Assembly: GCA_002359895.1 (NCBI GenBank)
Contig: DEOB01000008.1
Location: 195,956 to 259,955 of the forward strand
DNA length: 64,000 nt
Origin: Stenotrophomonas sp. UBA2629
GTDB lineage: Bacteria; Pseudomonadota; Gammaproteobacteria; Xanthomonadales; Xanthomonadaceae
Direction: 5' to 3'
Position numbers and translations under genes: made by a program. The notes beneath the pieces are model-generated. The model saw only the letters and a program-made list of their open reading frames with translations. It ran no database searches and was not told where the DNA came from. Below, one piece after another: positions 27,880-37,144 of this stretch. Each line of letters begins with the position of its first letter. The first letter of the stretch is position 1.

Positions 27880-30597
27880 ATGCCTTGCCGTATCGCAAGA
27901 ACCGCGTTGTCCACGGGTATCGCTCTGATCATCGCGGGTGTGTGCCCCGCCGCCTTTGCACAGGCTGCCGCTGCGCAGCAGGAAGACACCGAGAAGAAAG
28001 TGGTGGAGATCGGTAGCGTCAACGTCACTGCATCGGGGTCGCGCATCGACCGGCCCGGCTTCAATGCGCCGACACCGACGGTCAAGGTGACGCCGGAGGA
28101 CCTGCAGCTGTCCACGCACAACAACGTGGCCGCCGCCCTCAACGATCTGCCGCAGTTCCGCGGCACCATGTCGCCGCAGACGCACACCACGGGTGTGGAT
28201 GCCGCGCGTGCGCCGGTGGACCTGCGCGGCTTGGGGCTCAGTCGCACGCTGGTGCTGCTGGATGGGCGGCGCTTCTCCAGTGACAACGATCTGGCCAGCA
28301 TTCCCTCCATCCTGATCAGTGGCGTGGATGTGGTGACCGGTGGTGCATCGGCGGCCTGGGGATCGGGCGCGGTGAGCGGCGTGGTCAACGTGCAGTTGGA
28401 CAGCCAACTGGTGGGCACCAAGATCGACGTACAGGGCGGCGTGTCTTCGCGCTCGGACAACCAGAAGCAGTACGTTTCCGCTGCCACCGGTTTTGAGATC
28501 GCACAGGGCCGTGGCCATGTGGTGATTGGCGGTGAGGCGCTCAACAGTGATGGGGTGATGCCCAAAACCTCACGCTCGTGGCTGGGCCGCACCGCACAGC
28601 TGTCCAATGGCGACGGCACCTACACGATGAAAGGCGACGTGGGCTATGGCAACGCGGCCATCGGTGGCTTGATCACCAGTGGCGTGCTGGCCGGGCAGGC
28701 GTTCAATACCGACGGTACGTTGCGGCCATTTGCCGGCTATACCGGTGCGTCGTTGATCCAGGGCGGGGAGAGCCCCAACAACGAGGACATCAACTCGCTG
28801 GTGACCCCGCAGCGTCGTTACAACGTGCTGGGCCGGCTGTCCTGGAACCTCACCGACAATGTCGGGCTCACCGTGGACGTGCGCCATTCGCGCAGCTGGA
28901 ACCGCTTCCCGTGGTTTGGTGACCACAACCGCGGCAGCCTCAGCATCGGCGTGGACAACGCGTTCCTGCCCACCGCCGTGCGCGATGCGATGGTGGCTGC
29001 CGGCGAAAGCCGTTTCAGCATGGGCCGGTTCAACAGTGACTTTGCCTTCCCCGATATTGATTACGACCGGCGCACCACGCAGTTCACGGTGGCGCTGGAT
29101 GGCGTGGTGGGCGACAACTGGCGATGGGGCGGCTACTACAGCCATGGCGACAACCAGGCCGACCTGGCCGCACCGGGCTTTCTGCTGACCAGCAACTACC
29201 GCGATGCAGTGGATGCGGTGATCGACCCGGTCAGCGGCAACGCGGTGTGCCGCGTGACGTTGACCAACCCCAATTCCGGCTGCGTGCCGATCAATCTATT
29301 CGGCCATGGCGCGCCGTCCGCAGAAGCGGCGGCGTATGTCACCGGCACGCCACGGCGCATGACCAACACCAAGCTGGATGCCGCGGGCCTGGACCTGCGC
29401 GGTGAGCCGTTCTCGCTGCCGGCGGGCGAAGTGTCGGTGGCGGTTGGCCTGGAAGCACGCAAGGAGCAGATCGACCAGAAGGTGGGGGCGCAGGATTTGG
29501 CCAAGGCCTTCACCACCTGGAGTTCGTCGCCCATTGCCGGCGAGTTCACTGTGCGCGAAGCCTTTGCCGAAGTGGCTGCGCCGTTGCTGCGAGACAAGCC
29601 ATTGCTGCGCGACCTGCAGATCAACGCCGCCGCGCGCTTCAGTGACTACAACACCTCCGGTGCGATCTGGTCGTGGAAGTACGGCATGACCAACGAGTTC
29701 TTCGAGGGCTTCCGTGGCCGCTTCACCCGCTCGCGCGACATCCGCTCGGCCAATCTGTCGGAGATGTACACCACCAGCACCACCGGCTGGTCCACCATCA
29801 GCGACCCGCTGACCGGCAACTCGCTCAGCGCATTGATCATTGGCGGCGGCAACCCGCTGCTGGATCCGGAGAAGGCCGATACCTTGACCGCCGGCTTCAC
29901 CTGGGCCCCGGCCAGCGTGCCGGGCTTGATCATGTCGCTGGATTACTTCGACATCGAGATCAAGGACGTGATCACCCAGGTATCGGCGCAGGAAACCGTG
30001 CTGCGTTGCATTGCCGGCAACCAGGCCATGTGCGGGCGCATCCAGCGCGATGGCAACGGCGATATCGAACAGATCAAGTCCAACTACGTCAATCTGGCCG
30101 AGTACCGCACCAACGGCGTGGACCTGGATCTGCTCTATACGCTGCCGGCATCGACCTTGTTTCCGTCCATGCCCGGCAGCTTCCACACGCGCCTGCTTGC
30201 GACATGGGTGGACAGCCTGACCACGTTCGACGGCAAGAATGAGTTCGAGTACGTGACCTCGCAGGGCCTGACCGGCGGCGCCGGCGTGCCGCGCTGGCGG
30301 GCCAATGCAAGCGTGGCCTGGCGCGGGGACCGGTATGCGGCCCATGCCCGCGCGCGTTACATCTCCGCTGGCGTGTACAACAACCAGTTGGCGCTGACCA
30401 ACGGCAACATCGGTGCCTACACGTACTGGGATGTGGGCGGCAAGGCGCGGTTCCCCGTGTTTGGCGACAATGAGCTCGAGGTGTATGCCGACATCAGCAA
30501 TCTGTTCGACAAGAAATCACCGCTCGGTGCGGTGGGCTCACCCTATTACGATGTGGTGGGCCGCTACTTCACACTGGGCGCGCGCCTGCGCTTCTGA
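27880..30597 (+). CDS. TonB-dependent outer-membrane receptor
   Basis: A 905-residue receptor with a signal peptide (to AAFAQ, ~residue 28), a TonB-box-like VNVTASGSRI segment near 47-56, a plug domain (~60-185, including VDLRGLGLSRTLVLLDGRR and VDVVTGGASAAWGSGAVSGVVN) and a long barrel ending in LGARLRF. The plug resembles the receptors abundant in Xanthomonads and Sphingomonads. The ATG has AGGA five bases upstream. The beta-lactamase-like gene starts 66 bases downstream and may be co-transcribed. The substrate cannot be told from sequence. Confidence 0.93.
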   Translation: MPCRIARTALSTGIALIIAGVCPAAFAQAAAAQQEDTEKKVVEIGSVNVTASGSRIDRPGFNAPTPTVKVTPEDLQLSTHNNVAAALNDLPQFRGTMSPQTHTTGVDAARAPVDLRGLGLSRTLVLLDGRRFSSDNDLASIPSILISGVDVVTGGASAAWGSGAVSGVVNVQLDSQLVGTKIDVQGGVSSRSDNQKQYVSAATGFEIAQGRGHVVIGGEALNSDGVMPKTSRSWLGRTAQLSNGDGTYTMKGDVGYGNAAIGGLITSGVLAGQAFNTDGTLRPFAGYTGASLIQGGESPNNEDINSLVTPQRRYNVLGRLSWNLTDNVGLTVDVRHSRSWNRFPWFGDHNRGSLSIGVDNAFLPTAVRDAMVAAGESRFSMGRFNSDFAFPDIDYDRRTTQFTVALDGVVGDNWRWGGYYSHGDNQADLAAPGFLLTSNYRDAVDAVIDPVSGNAVCRVTLTNPNSGCVPINLFGHGAPSAEAAAYVTGTPRRMTNTKLDAAGLDLRGEPFSLPAGEVSVAVGLEARKEQIDQKVGAQDLAKAFTTWSSSPIAGEFTVREAFAEVAAPLLRDKPLLRDLQINAAARFSDYNTSGAIWSWKYGMTNEFFEGFRGRFTRSRDIRSANLSEMYTTSTTGWSTISDPLTGNSLSALIIGGGNPLLDPEKADTLTAGFTWAPASVPGLIMSLDYFDIEIKDVITQVSAQETVLRCIAGNQAMCGRIQRDGNGDIEQIKSNYVNLAEYRTNGVDLDLLYTLPASTLFPSMPGSFHTRLLATWVDSLTTFDGKNEFEYVTSQGLTGGAGVPRWRANASVAWRGDRYAAHARARYISAGVYNNQLALTNGNIGAYTYWDVGGKARFPVFGDNELEVYADISNLFDKKSPLGAVGSPYYDVVGRYFTLGARLRF

Positions 30598-30663
30598 GTC
30601 GTGCGGCGCAGGCGTTGATGACACGCGCCTGCGCCGGCATTTCCGCTTCAAGAGGGTTTCACC

Positions 30664-31689
30664 ATGACCAATCAATGCTCCCGTCGTCGTCTTCCGCTGC
30701 GGCGCTCCCTGTTTGCCGGCGCGCTGCTGGCCGGCCTGTTGCTGCCCGGTGTCGCCATGGCACGCACTGCGACACCTGCACCGCTGCAGGCCGAGGCGCA
30801 GCGTCTGGCGACGTTGTTGCCCGGCGAGTTGGGTGCGGCAATCGTGCACCTGGAAAGCGGGCGCAGTGTCTACGTCAACGCCGACCGGCCGTATCCCATG
30901 GCCAGCACGATGAAGGTGCCGGTGGCGGTGCATATCCTCAAGTTGGTGGACGAAGGCACGCTTTCGCTGCAGCAGCAGGTGACGTTGGGCGTGGACGATG
31001 TCTACCCGGAAATGGGCGGCCCGATGGACACGCATCTGAGCGCCGGCTCGGCCATCACTGTGCGCGATCTGCTGCACATGATGATCACCGTCAGCGACAA
31101 CAACGCCACCGACATCCTGATCCGCCTCGGCGGCGGCACCAGTGCCGTCAACGCGCGCATGCAGGCGCTGGGCATCAGCGGCATGCGGGTGGATCGCTAT
31201 ATCTGGGAGCTGTTGGCCAACTATCGCGGCAACGATGCTTCGCAGGCCAAGCCAATGGGGCCATCGGCTTACGGTGAGCTTTCACGCAGCGAGCGTAGCG
31301 AGGATGTGCGGCGCAGCCACACGACGGCGTGGAATGCAGATCCGCGCGATACCAGCAGCGCCCGTGCGATGACACAGCTGCTGGAAAAAGTGTGGAAGGG
31401 CACGGTGCTCACACCGGCGAGCAGGCAGTTGCTGCAGGACATCATGGCCGACACCCGCACCGGTGCTGCGCGCCTGCGCGGCATGCTGCCCAAGAACACG
31501 CCGGTCGCGCACAAGACCGGCACCGTGGGTGATGTGATCAATGATGTTGGTGTGATCACACTGCCGGCCGGGCGCGGCCATGCCATCGTCACCGTATTCG
31601 TGCAGTCGCGTGCCAGTACCGAGGAGCGTGATGCCGCCATCGCACAGCTGGCGCGTGCGGCACATGACTACTTTCTGTTCGTGCCTTGA
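30664..31689 (+). CDS. Class A beta-lactamase-like serine hydrolase, atypical omega loop
   Basis: A 341-residue exported protein (signal peptide to ~residue 33, VAMA). It has the active-site SxxK (STMK, Ser81), the SDN motif (144-146) and the KTG motif (HKTGT, 284-286) of class A enzymes. By alignment from SDN, the segment DRYIWELLAN (177-186) falls where class A enzymes have DRWEPELNEA, so the general-base Glu166 position is Ile and Asn170 is Leu; only a Glu at the 168-like position (Glu182) remains. About 35 extra residues then precede the conserved DPRDTSSARAM helix. It may be a penicillin-binding or slow hydrolase, not a strong resistance enzyme (inference). It is not the Stenotrophomonas L2 enzyme as I recall it. 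Probably co-transcribed with the receptor. Confidence 0.82.
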   Translation: MTNQCSRRRLPLRRSLFAGALLAGLLLPGVAMARTATPAPLQAEAQRLATLLPGELGAAIVHLESGRSVYVNADRPYPMASTMKVPVAVHILKLVDEGTLSLQQQVTLGVDDVYPEMGGPMDTHLSAGSAITVRDLLHMMITVSDNNATDILIRLGGGTSAVNARMQALGISGMRVDRYIWELLANYRGNDASQAKPMGPSAYGELSRSERSEDVRRSHTTAWNADPRDTSSARAMTQLLEKVWKGTVLTPASRQLLQDIMADTRTGAARLRGMLPKNTPVAHKTGTVGDVINDVGVITLPAGRGHAIVTVFVQSRASTEERDAAIAQLARAAHDYFLFVP

Positions 31690-31707
31690 TGGCGTGGGCG
31701 GTAACGC

Positions 31708-32805
31708 TCAGTACGTGGTGCTGAGCAACCGCACCAGCTGTGCGCGATGGCCCACGTCAAGCTTGCGGTAGATGGCGCTGATCTGGCTTTCAATCGTTTT
31801 GCGTGAGCGGCTCAGATGATTGGCTATTTCATCATTGCGCATCCCGTCCACCACCAGCTCGGCCACGCGCTGTTCGGTAGGCGAGAGCTTGGACCACATG
31901 GGCCGTGGCTCGGTTACGGCATGCGCAGTGGGCGGCGGCAGCGGGGCCAGCCGCAGCAGATACAACGGTTGCTGCGGATGGGCGAGCAGTCGGCCTTCCA
32001 GAGTGATGTGCAGCTCCCGGTCCGGCAGCTGCGGGTGGCAGATCTTCAGGCCGCTACCGATGTCAGGGTTGCCGGCATGGCCCAGCCAACCACGCAGTGC
32101 CGAGGCGATGACGTGCGGAAAGCCTGCAGGGTGATCGCCGCTGCCAAGCCATTCGGCGCACAACTGTTGCGCGGCGGGCGACAGACTGATCGGGCGCAGG
32201 TCGTCGTCAAGAATGATGTCTGGCAGGCTCTGACGATCAAGCAGCGCCTGATAAATGGTGCGGCGCTCATTCTGCAGCGAACGCACGCGCTGCAGGCCCG
32301 CGCCCATGAGCTGGTGCAATTCGCCGAGAAACTGCTGATGGGTGTCGCTGAGGTGCTCGTGGCCTTCGCGCATGCGGATGCTCAACACCGCTTCCAGGCC
32401 GTCATCGCCCCAGAACGCCATGTGGATGAACTCGCGCCAGCCCGGCGCCGGGTTCTGCGCGCGCAGCCGCTTGCGTGCCTGCGCATCGGCAGAGGCAACC
32501 TGCGACAGCGTGTACCAATGGATGCGCGGGTTCTGCTGCAGATAGGGTGCCGCGACATCCAGGCTGCGCAGCGGGCGTGCCGTGCTGCAGGGTGCTTCGC
32601 CGAGAAAGTGCAGGCTGCGTTGCGGCTGGTAACCGCCGGTGATGTCGTACATCAACGTGCACGAATGGCACGGCAGGTGCTGGTTGATCAGGTCCACGCA
32701 GGCGCGCCACAACGCATGCATGTCCAGCGCCCGGAGCATGTCGACCTTGGCTTGGACTGGGCAGGCGTCCGGATTCAGCGCGATGTCGTGTTCACGTCCC
32801 AGCAT
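31708..32805 (-). CDS. LuxR-family transcriptional regulator
   Basis: A 365-residue protein with a C-terminal LuxR-type HTH (~300-360, LSPTEQRVAELVVDGMRNDEIANHLSRSRKTIESQ split across two helices). The N-terminal ~290 residues are unlike receiver or autoinducer domains; they are probably a GAF/PAS-like ligand sensor, with several Cys/His residues near 45-52 (LPCHSCTLMYD). It has no acceptor Asp motif, so it is not a response regulator. It is convergent with the beta-lactamase-like gene (18-base gap) and divergent from the aldehyde dehydrogenase, either of which it might control. Confidence 0.85.
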   Translation of the reverse strand: MLGREHDIALNPDACPVQAKVDMLRALDMHALWRACVDLINQHLPCHSCTLMYDITGGYQPQRSLHFLGEAPCSTARPLRSLDVAAPYLQQNPRIHWYTLSQVASADAQARKRLRAQNPAPGWREFIHMAFWGDDGLEAVLSIRMREGHEHLSDTHQQFLGELHQLMGAGLQRVRSLQNERRTIYQALLDRQSLPDIILDDDLRPISLSPAAQQLCAEWLGSGDHPAGFPHVIASALRGWLGHAGNPDIGSGLKICHPQLPDRELHITLEGRLLAHPQQPLYLLRLAPLPPPTAHAVTEPRPMWSKLSPTEQRVAELVVDGMRNDEIANHLSRSRKTIESQISAIYRKLDVGHRAQLVRLLSTTY

Positions 32806-33132
32806 GGTGTTGCTTGCCCCTAAGCAAAAACACAGCGACCACCGTTGCAGCGGATTCCACGTGCCCTGTCACAATTGAACGTAAGCCGGGTCAGGTAGGC
32901 TTGGTCCGTTCTAGCACTCCCTTCAAGGCGCAGGCAAGTCCGGGCCGTAACCCTGTGCCGTCGGGTGTGCTGTTGACGTCGGCCGGGCCGGGTGCCTATG
33001 TTCGCCGGTGGAAGCTCATCGTCTGGGTGCCCAACGCCCGTGTTGGAAGGGACGGTAACGGGCCTGGCAGTTGCAGCGCTTCCCATCCATCCACCTTTAC
33101 CGGTGGGACGCATATCGCTTTGGGGGCTGCCT
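32806..33132. promoter_or_regulatory. Divergent intergenic region, LuxR regulator / aldehyde dehydrogenase
   Basis: A 327-base spacer without a convincing ORF. A TTGACG (32972-32977) is followed 19 bases later by TATGTT, a weak plus-strand promoter candidate. Nothing else clear is seen. Confidence 0.35.
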
Positions 33133-34548
33133 GTGACGATTTCCGAAACGCCGGCTGTGACGCTGGCTGCAACGTTGGATCAACTACGCAATGCATGGAT
33201 GCAGCGGCGTCCGGATTACGCGCAGCGGCGTGATGATCTGCAGCGGCTGCGCGCAGTATTCAAGGCGCGTATTCCGCAGATGATCGAGGCGATTGCCGCC
33301 GACTTTGGCCATCGCTCGCATCACGAATCCATCATTGCCGATGGCATGACGGTCACCGGCGAGATTGACCACCTGCTGTCGCAGCTGCGGCGTTGGATGA
33401 AGCCCGAGCGCGTTGGCGTGGGCTGGCGCTTCTGGCCGGCGCGGGCGCAGGTGCGTGCGGTGCCGGTGGGGGTGGTGGGGGTGATTTCCCCTTGGAATTA
33501 CCCGGTGAATCTGGCGCTGGTGCCGCTGGCCACTGCGATTGCGGCCGGCAACCATGTGCTGCTCAAACCTTCGGAGCACACGCCTGCGACGTCTGCATTC
33601 CTGCAGTCGCTGTTGGCCGAGGTGTTCCCGGCCGACCGGGTGCGTGTGGTGCAGGGTGATGCCAGTGTAGCGTCGGCATTCTCGGCGCTGCCGTTTGACC
33701 ATCTGGTGTTCACCGGTTCCACCGCGGTGGGGCGCAAGGTGATGGCTGCGGCTGCGCAGCACCTGACGCCATTGACGCTGGAGCTGGGCGGTAAATCACC
33801 GGCGGTGATTGCGGCTGATTACCCGATTGCCGGCGCCGCAGCACGGCTTGCGACCGGCAAATGGTTCAACGCCGGGCAGACCTGCATCGCACCGGATTAT
33901 GTGTTGATCGACGAAGGCCGGATGGAGGCGTTTGTCGATGCGCTGCGCGAGCAGGTACGGCTGCGCTACGGCGATTTCAGCGACGCCAGTGATTACAGCC
34001 GCATCATCAACGACGCGCAGTTCCAGCGGTTGAAGGACTATGTGAGCGACGCGCGTGGGCGCGGTGTGCAGGTGATTGAGCTGGCGCAGATTGATGGCGA
34101 GCGGTCGCGACGTGAGCGGTTGTTTCCGCCGACGCTGATTCTGCAACCGGGCGACGATGCCACGGTGATGCAGGAGGAAATCTTCGGGCCCATTCTGCCG
34201 ATACGCAGCTACCGGAATCTGGATGACGCCATTGCCACCATCAATGGACGCGACCGCCCGTTGGCGCTGTATCCCTTCAGTCACGACAAAGCCACGGTGG
34301 AAAAGATTGTGGGGCAGACCGTGTCTGGCGGTGTGACCGTCAACGACACGCTGCTGCACTTCGCCATCAACGGCCTGCCGTTTGGCGGCATTGGTGCCAG
34401 CGGCATGGGGGCGTATCACGGCCGCGCCGGCTTTGATGCAATGAGCAAGCGTCTGCCGGTGTTGTGGCAGACGCGGCGTGCCGGCAGCGATCTGCTGCGG
34501 CCGCCTTATTCGCGGGTAGCGCGTTTCATCGAGATGATTTCGCGCTGA
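33133..34548 (+). CDS. Coniferyl-aldehyde dehydrogenase-like NAD(P)+ aldehyde dehydrogenase
   Basis: A 471-residue cytosolic ALDH. The catalytic Cys is in NAGQTCIAPDYVL, the general-base Glu in LELGGKSPAV, and the cofactor-binding segment includes ISPWNYPVNLALVPL and FTGSTAVG. Overall style, the VGWRFWPARAQVRAVPVGVVGV stretch and absence of a membrane anchor suit the coniferyl aldehyde dehydrogenase (CalB) group, which oxidises lignin-derived aldehydes. Exact substrate is not provable here. The start is taken as GTG 33133, preceded by TGGGGG, because the ALDH fold begins there; the open frame runs 141 bases further up. The gene is alone on its strand. Confidence 0.85.
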   Translation: MTISETPAVTLAATLDQLRNAWMQRRPDYAQRRDDLQRLRAVFKARIPQMIEAIAADFGHRSHHESIIADGMTVTGEIDHLLSQLRRWMKPERVGVGWRFWPARAQVRAVPVGVVGVISPWNYPVNLALVPLATAIAAGNHVLLKPSEHTPATSAFLQSLLAEVFPADRVRVVQGDASVASAFSALPFDHLVFTGSTAVGRKVMAAAAQHLTPLTLELGGKSPAVIAADYPIAGAAARLATGKWFNAGQTCIAPDYVLIDEGRMEAFVDALREQVRLRYGDFSDASDYSRIINDAQFQRLKDYVSDARGRGVQVIELAQIDGERSRRERLFPPTLILQPGDDATVMQEEIFGPILPIRSYRNLDDAIATINGRDRPLALYPFSHDKATVEKIVGQTVSGGVTVNDTLLHFAINGLPFGGIGASGMGAYHGRAGFDAMSKRLPVLWQTRRAGSDLLRPPYSRVARFIEMISR

Positions 34549-34556
34549 GATAAAAG

Positions 34557-34587
34557 CCGTAACCGGACCGATAACGGCCGGTTACGG
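34557..34587 (-). terminator. Stem-loop terminator between convergent aldehyde dehydrogenase and tal
   Basis: Ten-base arms CCGTAACCGG and CCGGTTACGG with an 11-base loop. On the minus strand the stem is followed by TTTT, so it suits transcripts coming from tal; it may also serve the plus strand. Confidence 0.65.
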
Positions 34588-34652
34588 TAGACGCCGGCAC
34601 GGGGGAGAGGGAGCCGGAGTCGAAAAGTGGTGCAGCCTGCGCTGTTGCTCAA

Positions 34653-34777
34653 AGCCCCTCTCCCGCCTGCGGGAGAGGGGTTGGGGTGAGGGTGCTCTGA
34701 AAGCCCGTAGAGCGAAGAGCTGAAAGCCCCCTCATCCGCCCCTTCGGTGCACCTTCTCCTGTAAACGGGAGAAGGGT
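34653..34777. repeat. REP-like doublet (BIME-type), copy 2
   Basis: A CCCCTCTCCCG/CGGGAGAGGGG unit with GGTTGGGGTGAGGG tail (34653-34697) and a CCCTCATCCGCC plus CTTCTCC/GGGAGAAGG unit (34729-34775), separated by ~30 bases. This is the reverse-complement arrangement of the doublet at 13545-13663. Confidence 0.8.
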
Positions 34778-34810
34778 GGTATCACGCAACGCGTTGTCGG
34801 TGGGTTTGGC

Positions 34811-35773
34811 TCAGCGGCCCAACGCATCCGCAATGCGCTGACGCAATGCCTGCAGATCCTTGGCGAATGCATCGATGCCGGTTGCCAGCTTTTCAGTGGC
34901 CATCGCATCGGCGGCCATGTCCGCATCGAACCGGGCTTCGTCAATCGCGGCGACGTTCACCGCTTCTGCCGCACCTGCCACCAGCTTGCGCGGCAGCTCG
35001 TCGAAATCGGCGTCCAGCTTTTCCAGCAGGTCCGGCGAGATGGTCAAACGATCACAACCTGCCAGGGCTTCGATCTGTGCGGTGGAACGGAACGAGGCGC
35101 CCATCACCACGGTCGGTGAGCCGCGACGCTTGAACTCGGCAAACACGCCGCGCACGAACACCACGCCGGGGTCTTCGTCGATGCTGGCCGGGGCTTGGCC
35201 GTTGGCCACGTACCAATCCAGAATGCGGCCGACAAACGGCGAGATCAAAAACGCGCCCGCTTCCGAGCAGGCCAGCGCCTGGGTCGGGTTGAAGATCAGC
35301 GTCAGGTTGCAGTCGATGCCTTCGGCCTGCAGCACGCGCGCGGCTTCCACGCCGGCCCAGGTGGCGGCGATCTTGATCAGCACCTTGCTGCGCGGCACGC
35401 CGGCCGCTTCATACATGGCGATGAACGCGCGTGCCTTGGCGATGGTGGCCTCGGTGTTGTGCGCCTGGTCGGCATCCACCTCGGTGGAGACGCGGCCGGG
35501 CACCAGCTCAGCCAGCATCGTGCCGACGCCCACGGTGAGGCGATCGACCACGGCGTTTGCGACAGACGTTGCATCACCTGCTTGAGCACGGCCCCACTGC
35601 AGCTCGCGCTCGATCAGGCCGGCATACACCGGCAGGTCGAGGGCCTTTTTCACCAACGTGGGGTTGGTGGTGCAGTCCACCGGGCGCAGGCGCTTGATGG
35701 CGTCGTAGTCACCGGTGTCGGCGACCACGACGGACAGGTCGCGCAGCTGGACGAGCTTGGATGCAGCGGTCAT
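34811..35773 (-). CDS. tal: Transaldolase
   Basis: A 320-residue TIM-barrel enzyme of the non-oxidative pentose phosphate pathway, moving a dihydroxyacetone unit from sedoheptulose 7-phosphate to glyceraldehyde 3-phosphate. The Schiff-base Lys lies in VLIKIAATWAG, and the family N-terminal motif VDCTTNPTLVKKAL and SPFVGRILDW are present. The ATG with GGAG eight bases upstream was chosen over a TTG 18 bases further up. The CoA-transferase gene ends just upstream (15 bases), so tal is probably the last gene of the minus-strand block, which may route pentoses into central metabolism. Confidence 0.95.
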   Translation of the reverse strand: MTAASKLVQLRDLSVVVADTGDYDAIKRLRPVDCTTNPTLVKKALDLPVYAGLIERELQWGRAQAGDATSVANAVVDRLTVGVGTMLAELVPGRVSTEVDADQAHNTEATIAKARAFIAMYEAAGVPRSKVLIKIAATWAGVEAARVLQAEGIDCNLTLIFNPTQALACSEAGAFLISPFVGRILDWYVANGQAPASIDEDPGVVFVRGVFAEFKRRGSPTVVMGASFRSTAQIEALAGCDRLTISPDLLEKLDADFDELPRKLVAGAAEAVNVAAIDEARFDADMAADAMATEKLATGIDAFAKDLQALRQRIADALGR

Positions 35774-35787
35774 GCGGTTACTCCGGT

Positions 35788-36990
35788 TCAAACGTTGATG
35801 TCGTCAGCATCGGCGGTGGCGATGACAACGGCGGTGTCCTGGTCGAACACCGGCGCGGCGAACGGCTGCGGGCCGGGCGTGCGACCGAACACGATGGGGC
35901 GGGTGATGCCGCGGTAGTTGCCCAGCAACGGGTGCGGCAAGGTGGCGATCATGTCTTCGGCCAACACCTGCGGGTGGTCGAACATGTCCTCCACTTTGCG
36001 TGCGGCGGCACAGGGAACCTCTTCGCCGAACAGCGCTTCCCACTCCAGCGCGCTGCGCGCGGCCAGTGCGGCATGCAGCTGCGTGAGCAGTTCGTCCGAA
36101 TGTTCGGCACGCTTGCGCACGCTGTCGTAGCGCGGATCGTTGGCCAGCGCAGGCAGGCCGACCTTCTCGCACAGTGCCTGCCAGAAGCGCGGCGTGTTTG
36201 CCGAGATGTACAGGTGGCCCTGTGCGGTGGGATGGATGCCGGTGACACCGCCCGAGCGCATGTCGCGACCCACGCCTTCGGGCTCGCCGTCGGCCCAGAT
36301 CATCCGTGCCGACTGCATGGTCAATGCACTGCGCAGCAACGACACGCCCACGTACTGGCCTTCACCACTGCGCTCGCGCTCGTACAGCGCCGAAGACACA
36401 CCGGCAGCCACCAGCGCGGCGGCGTAGTAGTCCACCACCGAGCCGTACAGGATTTCCGGCGCGGCACCGGGCTTGCCCTGCATGGCGCACATGCCGGTCA
36501 TGGTCTGCAGCACCTGGTCGTAGCCGGCTTTGTCCTTGAGCGGGCCGGCTTCGCCGTAGCCGGTGACCGAGCAGTACACCAGGCGCGGGTTGAGCTTGTG
36601 CAGGCTGTCGAAGTCGATGCCCAGCCGCGCCGGCACATTGGGGCGGAAGTTGTGCACCAGCACGTCGGCGTCGCGCACCAGGCGCATCAACACCGCACGC
36701 TGGTCGGGTTGTTTGAGGTCCAGCACCACGCCGCGCTTGGAGCGGTTCACGCCGAGGAAGGCGCGGCTTTCGGCTTCCAGCGTGGACGGGTACTTGCGCA
36801 GGTTGTCGCCAACCGGCGGTTCCACCTTGATGACTTCCGCGCCCTGGTCGGCCAGCAGCGTGCAGCCGTACGGGCCGGCGATATAGGCGCTCAGGTCCAA
36901 TACGCGGATGCCGCTCAGCGGGCCGGTGGCGCCATCGCGCCGTGCGATATCAAAGGGGGAGGGGCTGTGGCTTCCTGACATGGCTTGCAC
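35788..36990 (-). CDS. CaiB/BaiF family III CoA-transferase
   Basis: A 400-residue enzyme of the family that moves CoA between carboxylic acids through a covalent aspartyl-CoA intermediate. Motifs include the N-terminal GIRVLDLSAYIAGPYG, GAEVIKVEPP, NRSKRGVVLDLK, and the likely catalytic Asp in KAGYDQVLQTMTGM. The GTG at 36990 is preferred because AAGGA lies five bases upstream; ATG 36981 is the alternative. Its substrate is unknown. A CitE-like lyase at the head of the same minus-strand block suggests a CoA-dependent acid pathway (inference). Confidence 0.88.
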   Translation of the reverse strand: MQAMSGSHSPSPFDIARRDGATGPLSGIRVLDLSAYIAGPYGCTLLADQGAEVIKVEPPVGDNLRKYPSTLEAESRAFLGVNRSKRGVVLDLKQPDQRAVLMRLVRDADVLVHNFRPNVPARLGIDFDSLHKLNPRLVYCSVTGYGEAGPLKDKAGYDQVLQTMTGMCAMQGKPGAAPEILYGSVVDYYAAALVAAGVSSALYERERSGEGQYVGVSLLRSALTMQSARMIWADGEPEGVGRDMRSGGVTGIHPTAQGHLYISANTPRFWQALCEKVGLPALANDPRYDSVRKRAEHSDELLTQLHAALAARSALEWEALFGEEVPCAAARKVEDMFDHPQVLAEDMIATLPHPLLGNYRGITRPIVFGRTPGPQPFAAPVFDQDTAVVIATADADDINV

Positions 36991-37144
36991 TCGATTCCTT
37001 GACTGCAGTTTCCTCCGAGGGTGCCGGAAGAAACATATCGTGCGGGTATTTTCAGCGAGGACAAAAACCTTGTATCGGTCTGCTCCACGCCTGCAGCGTT
37101 GCCGCTGCCCGTACCTGTGCCGGATACGGACAGCGGCCGTCGCG

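Noticed and set aside
30664..31689. Reading the beta-lactamase-like gene as an L1/L2-type resistance determinant
   Set aside because: It is a serine enzyme (so not L1) and differs from L2 in its leader and omega loop; no AmpR-type regulator lies beside it.
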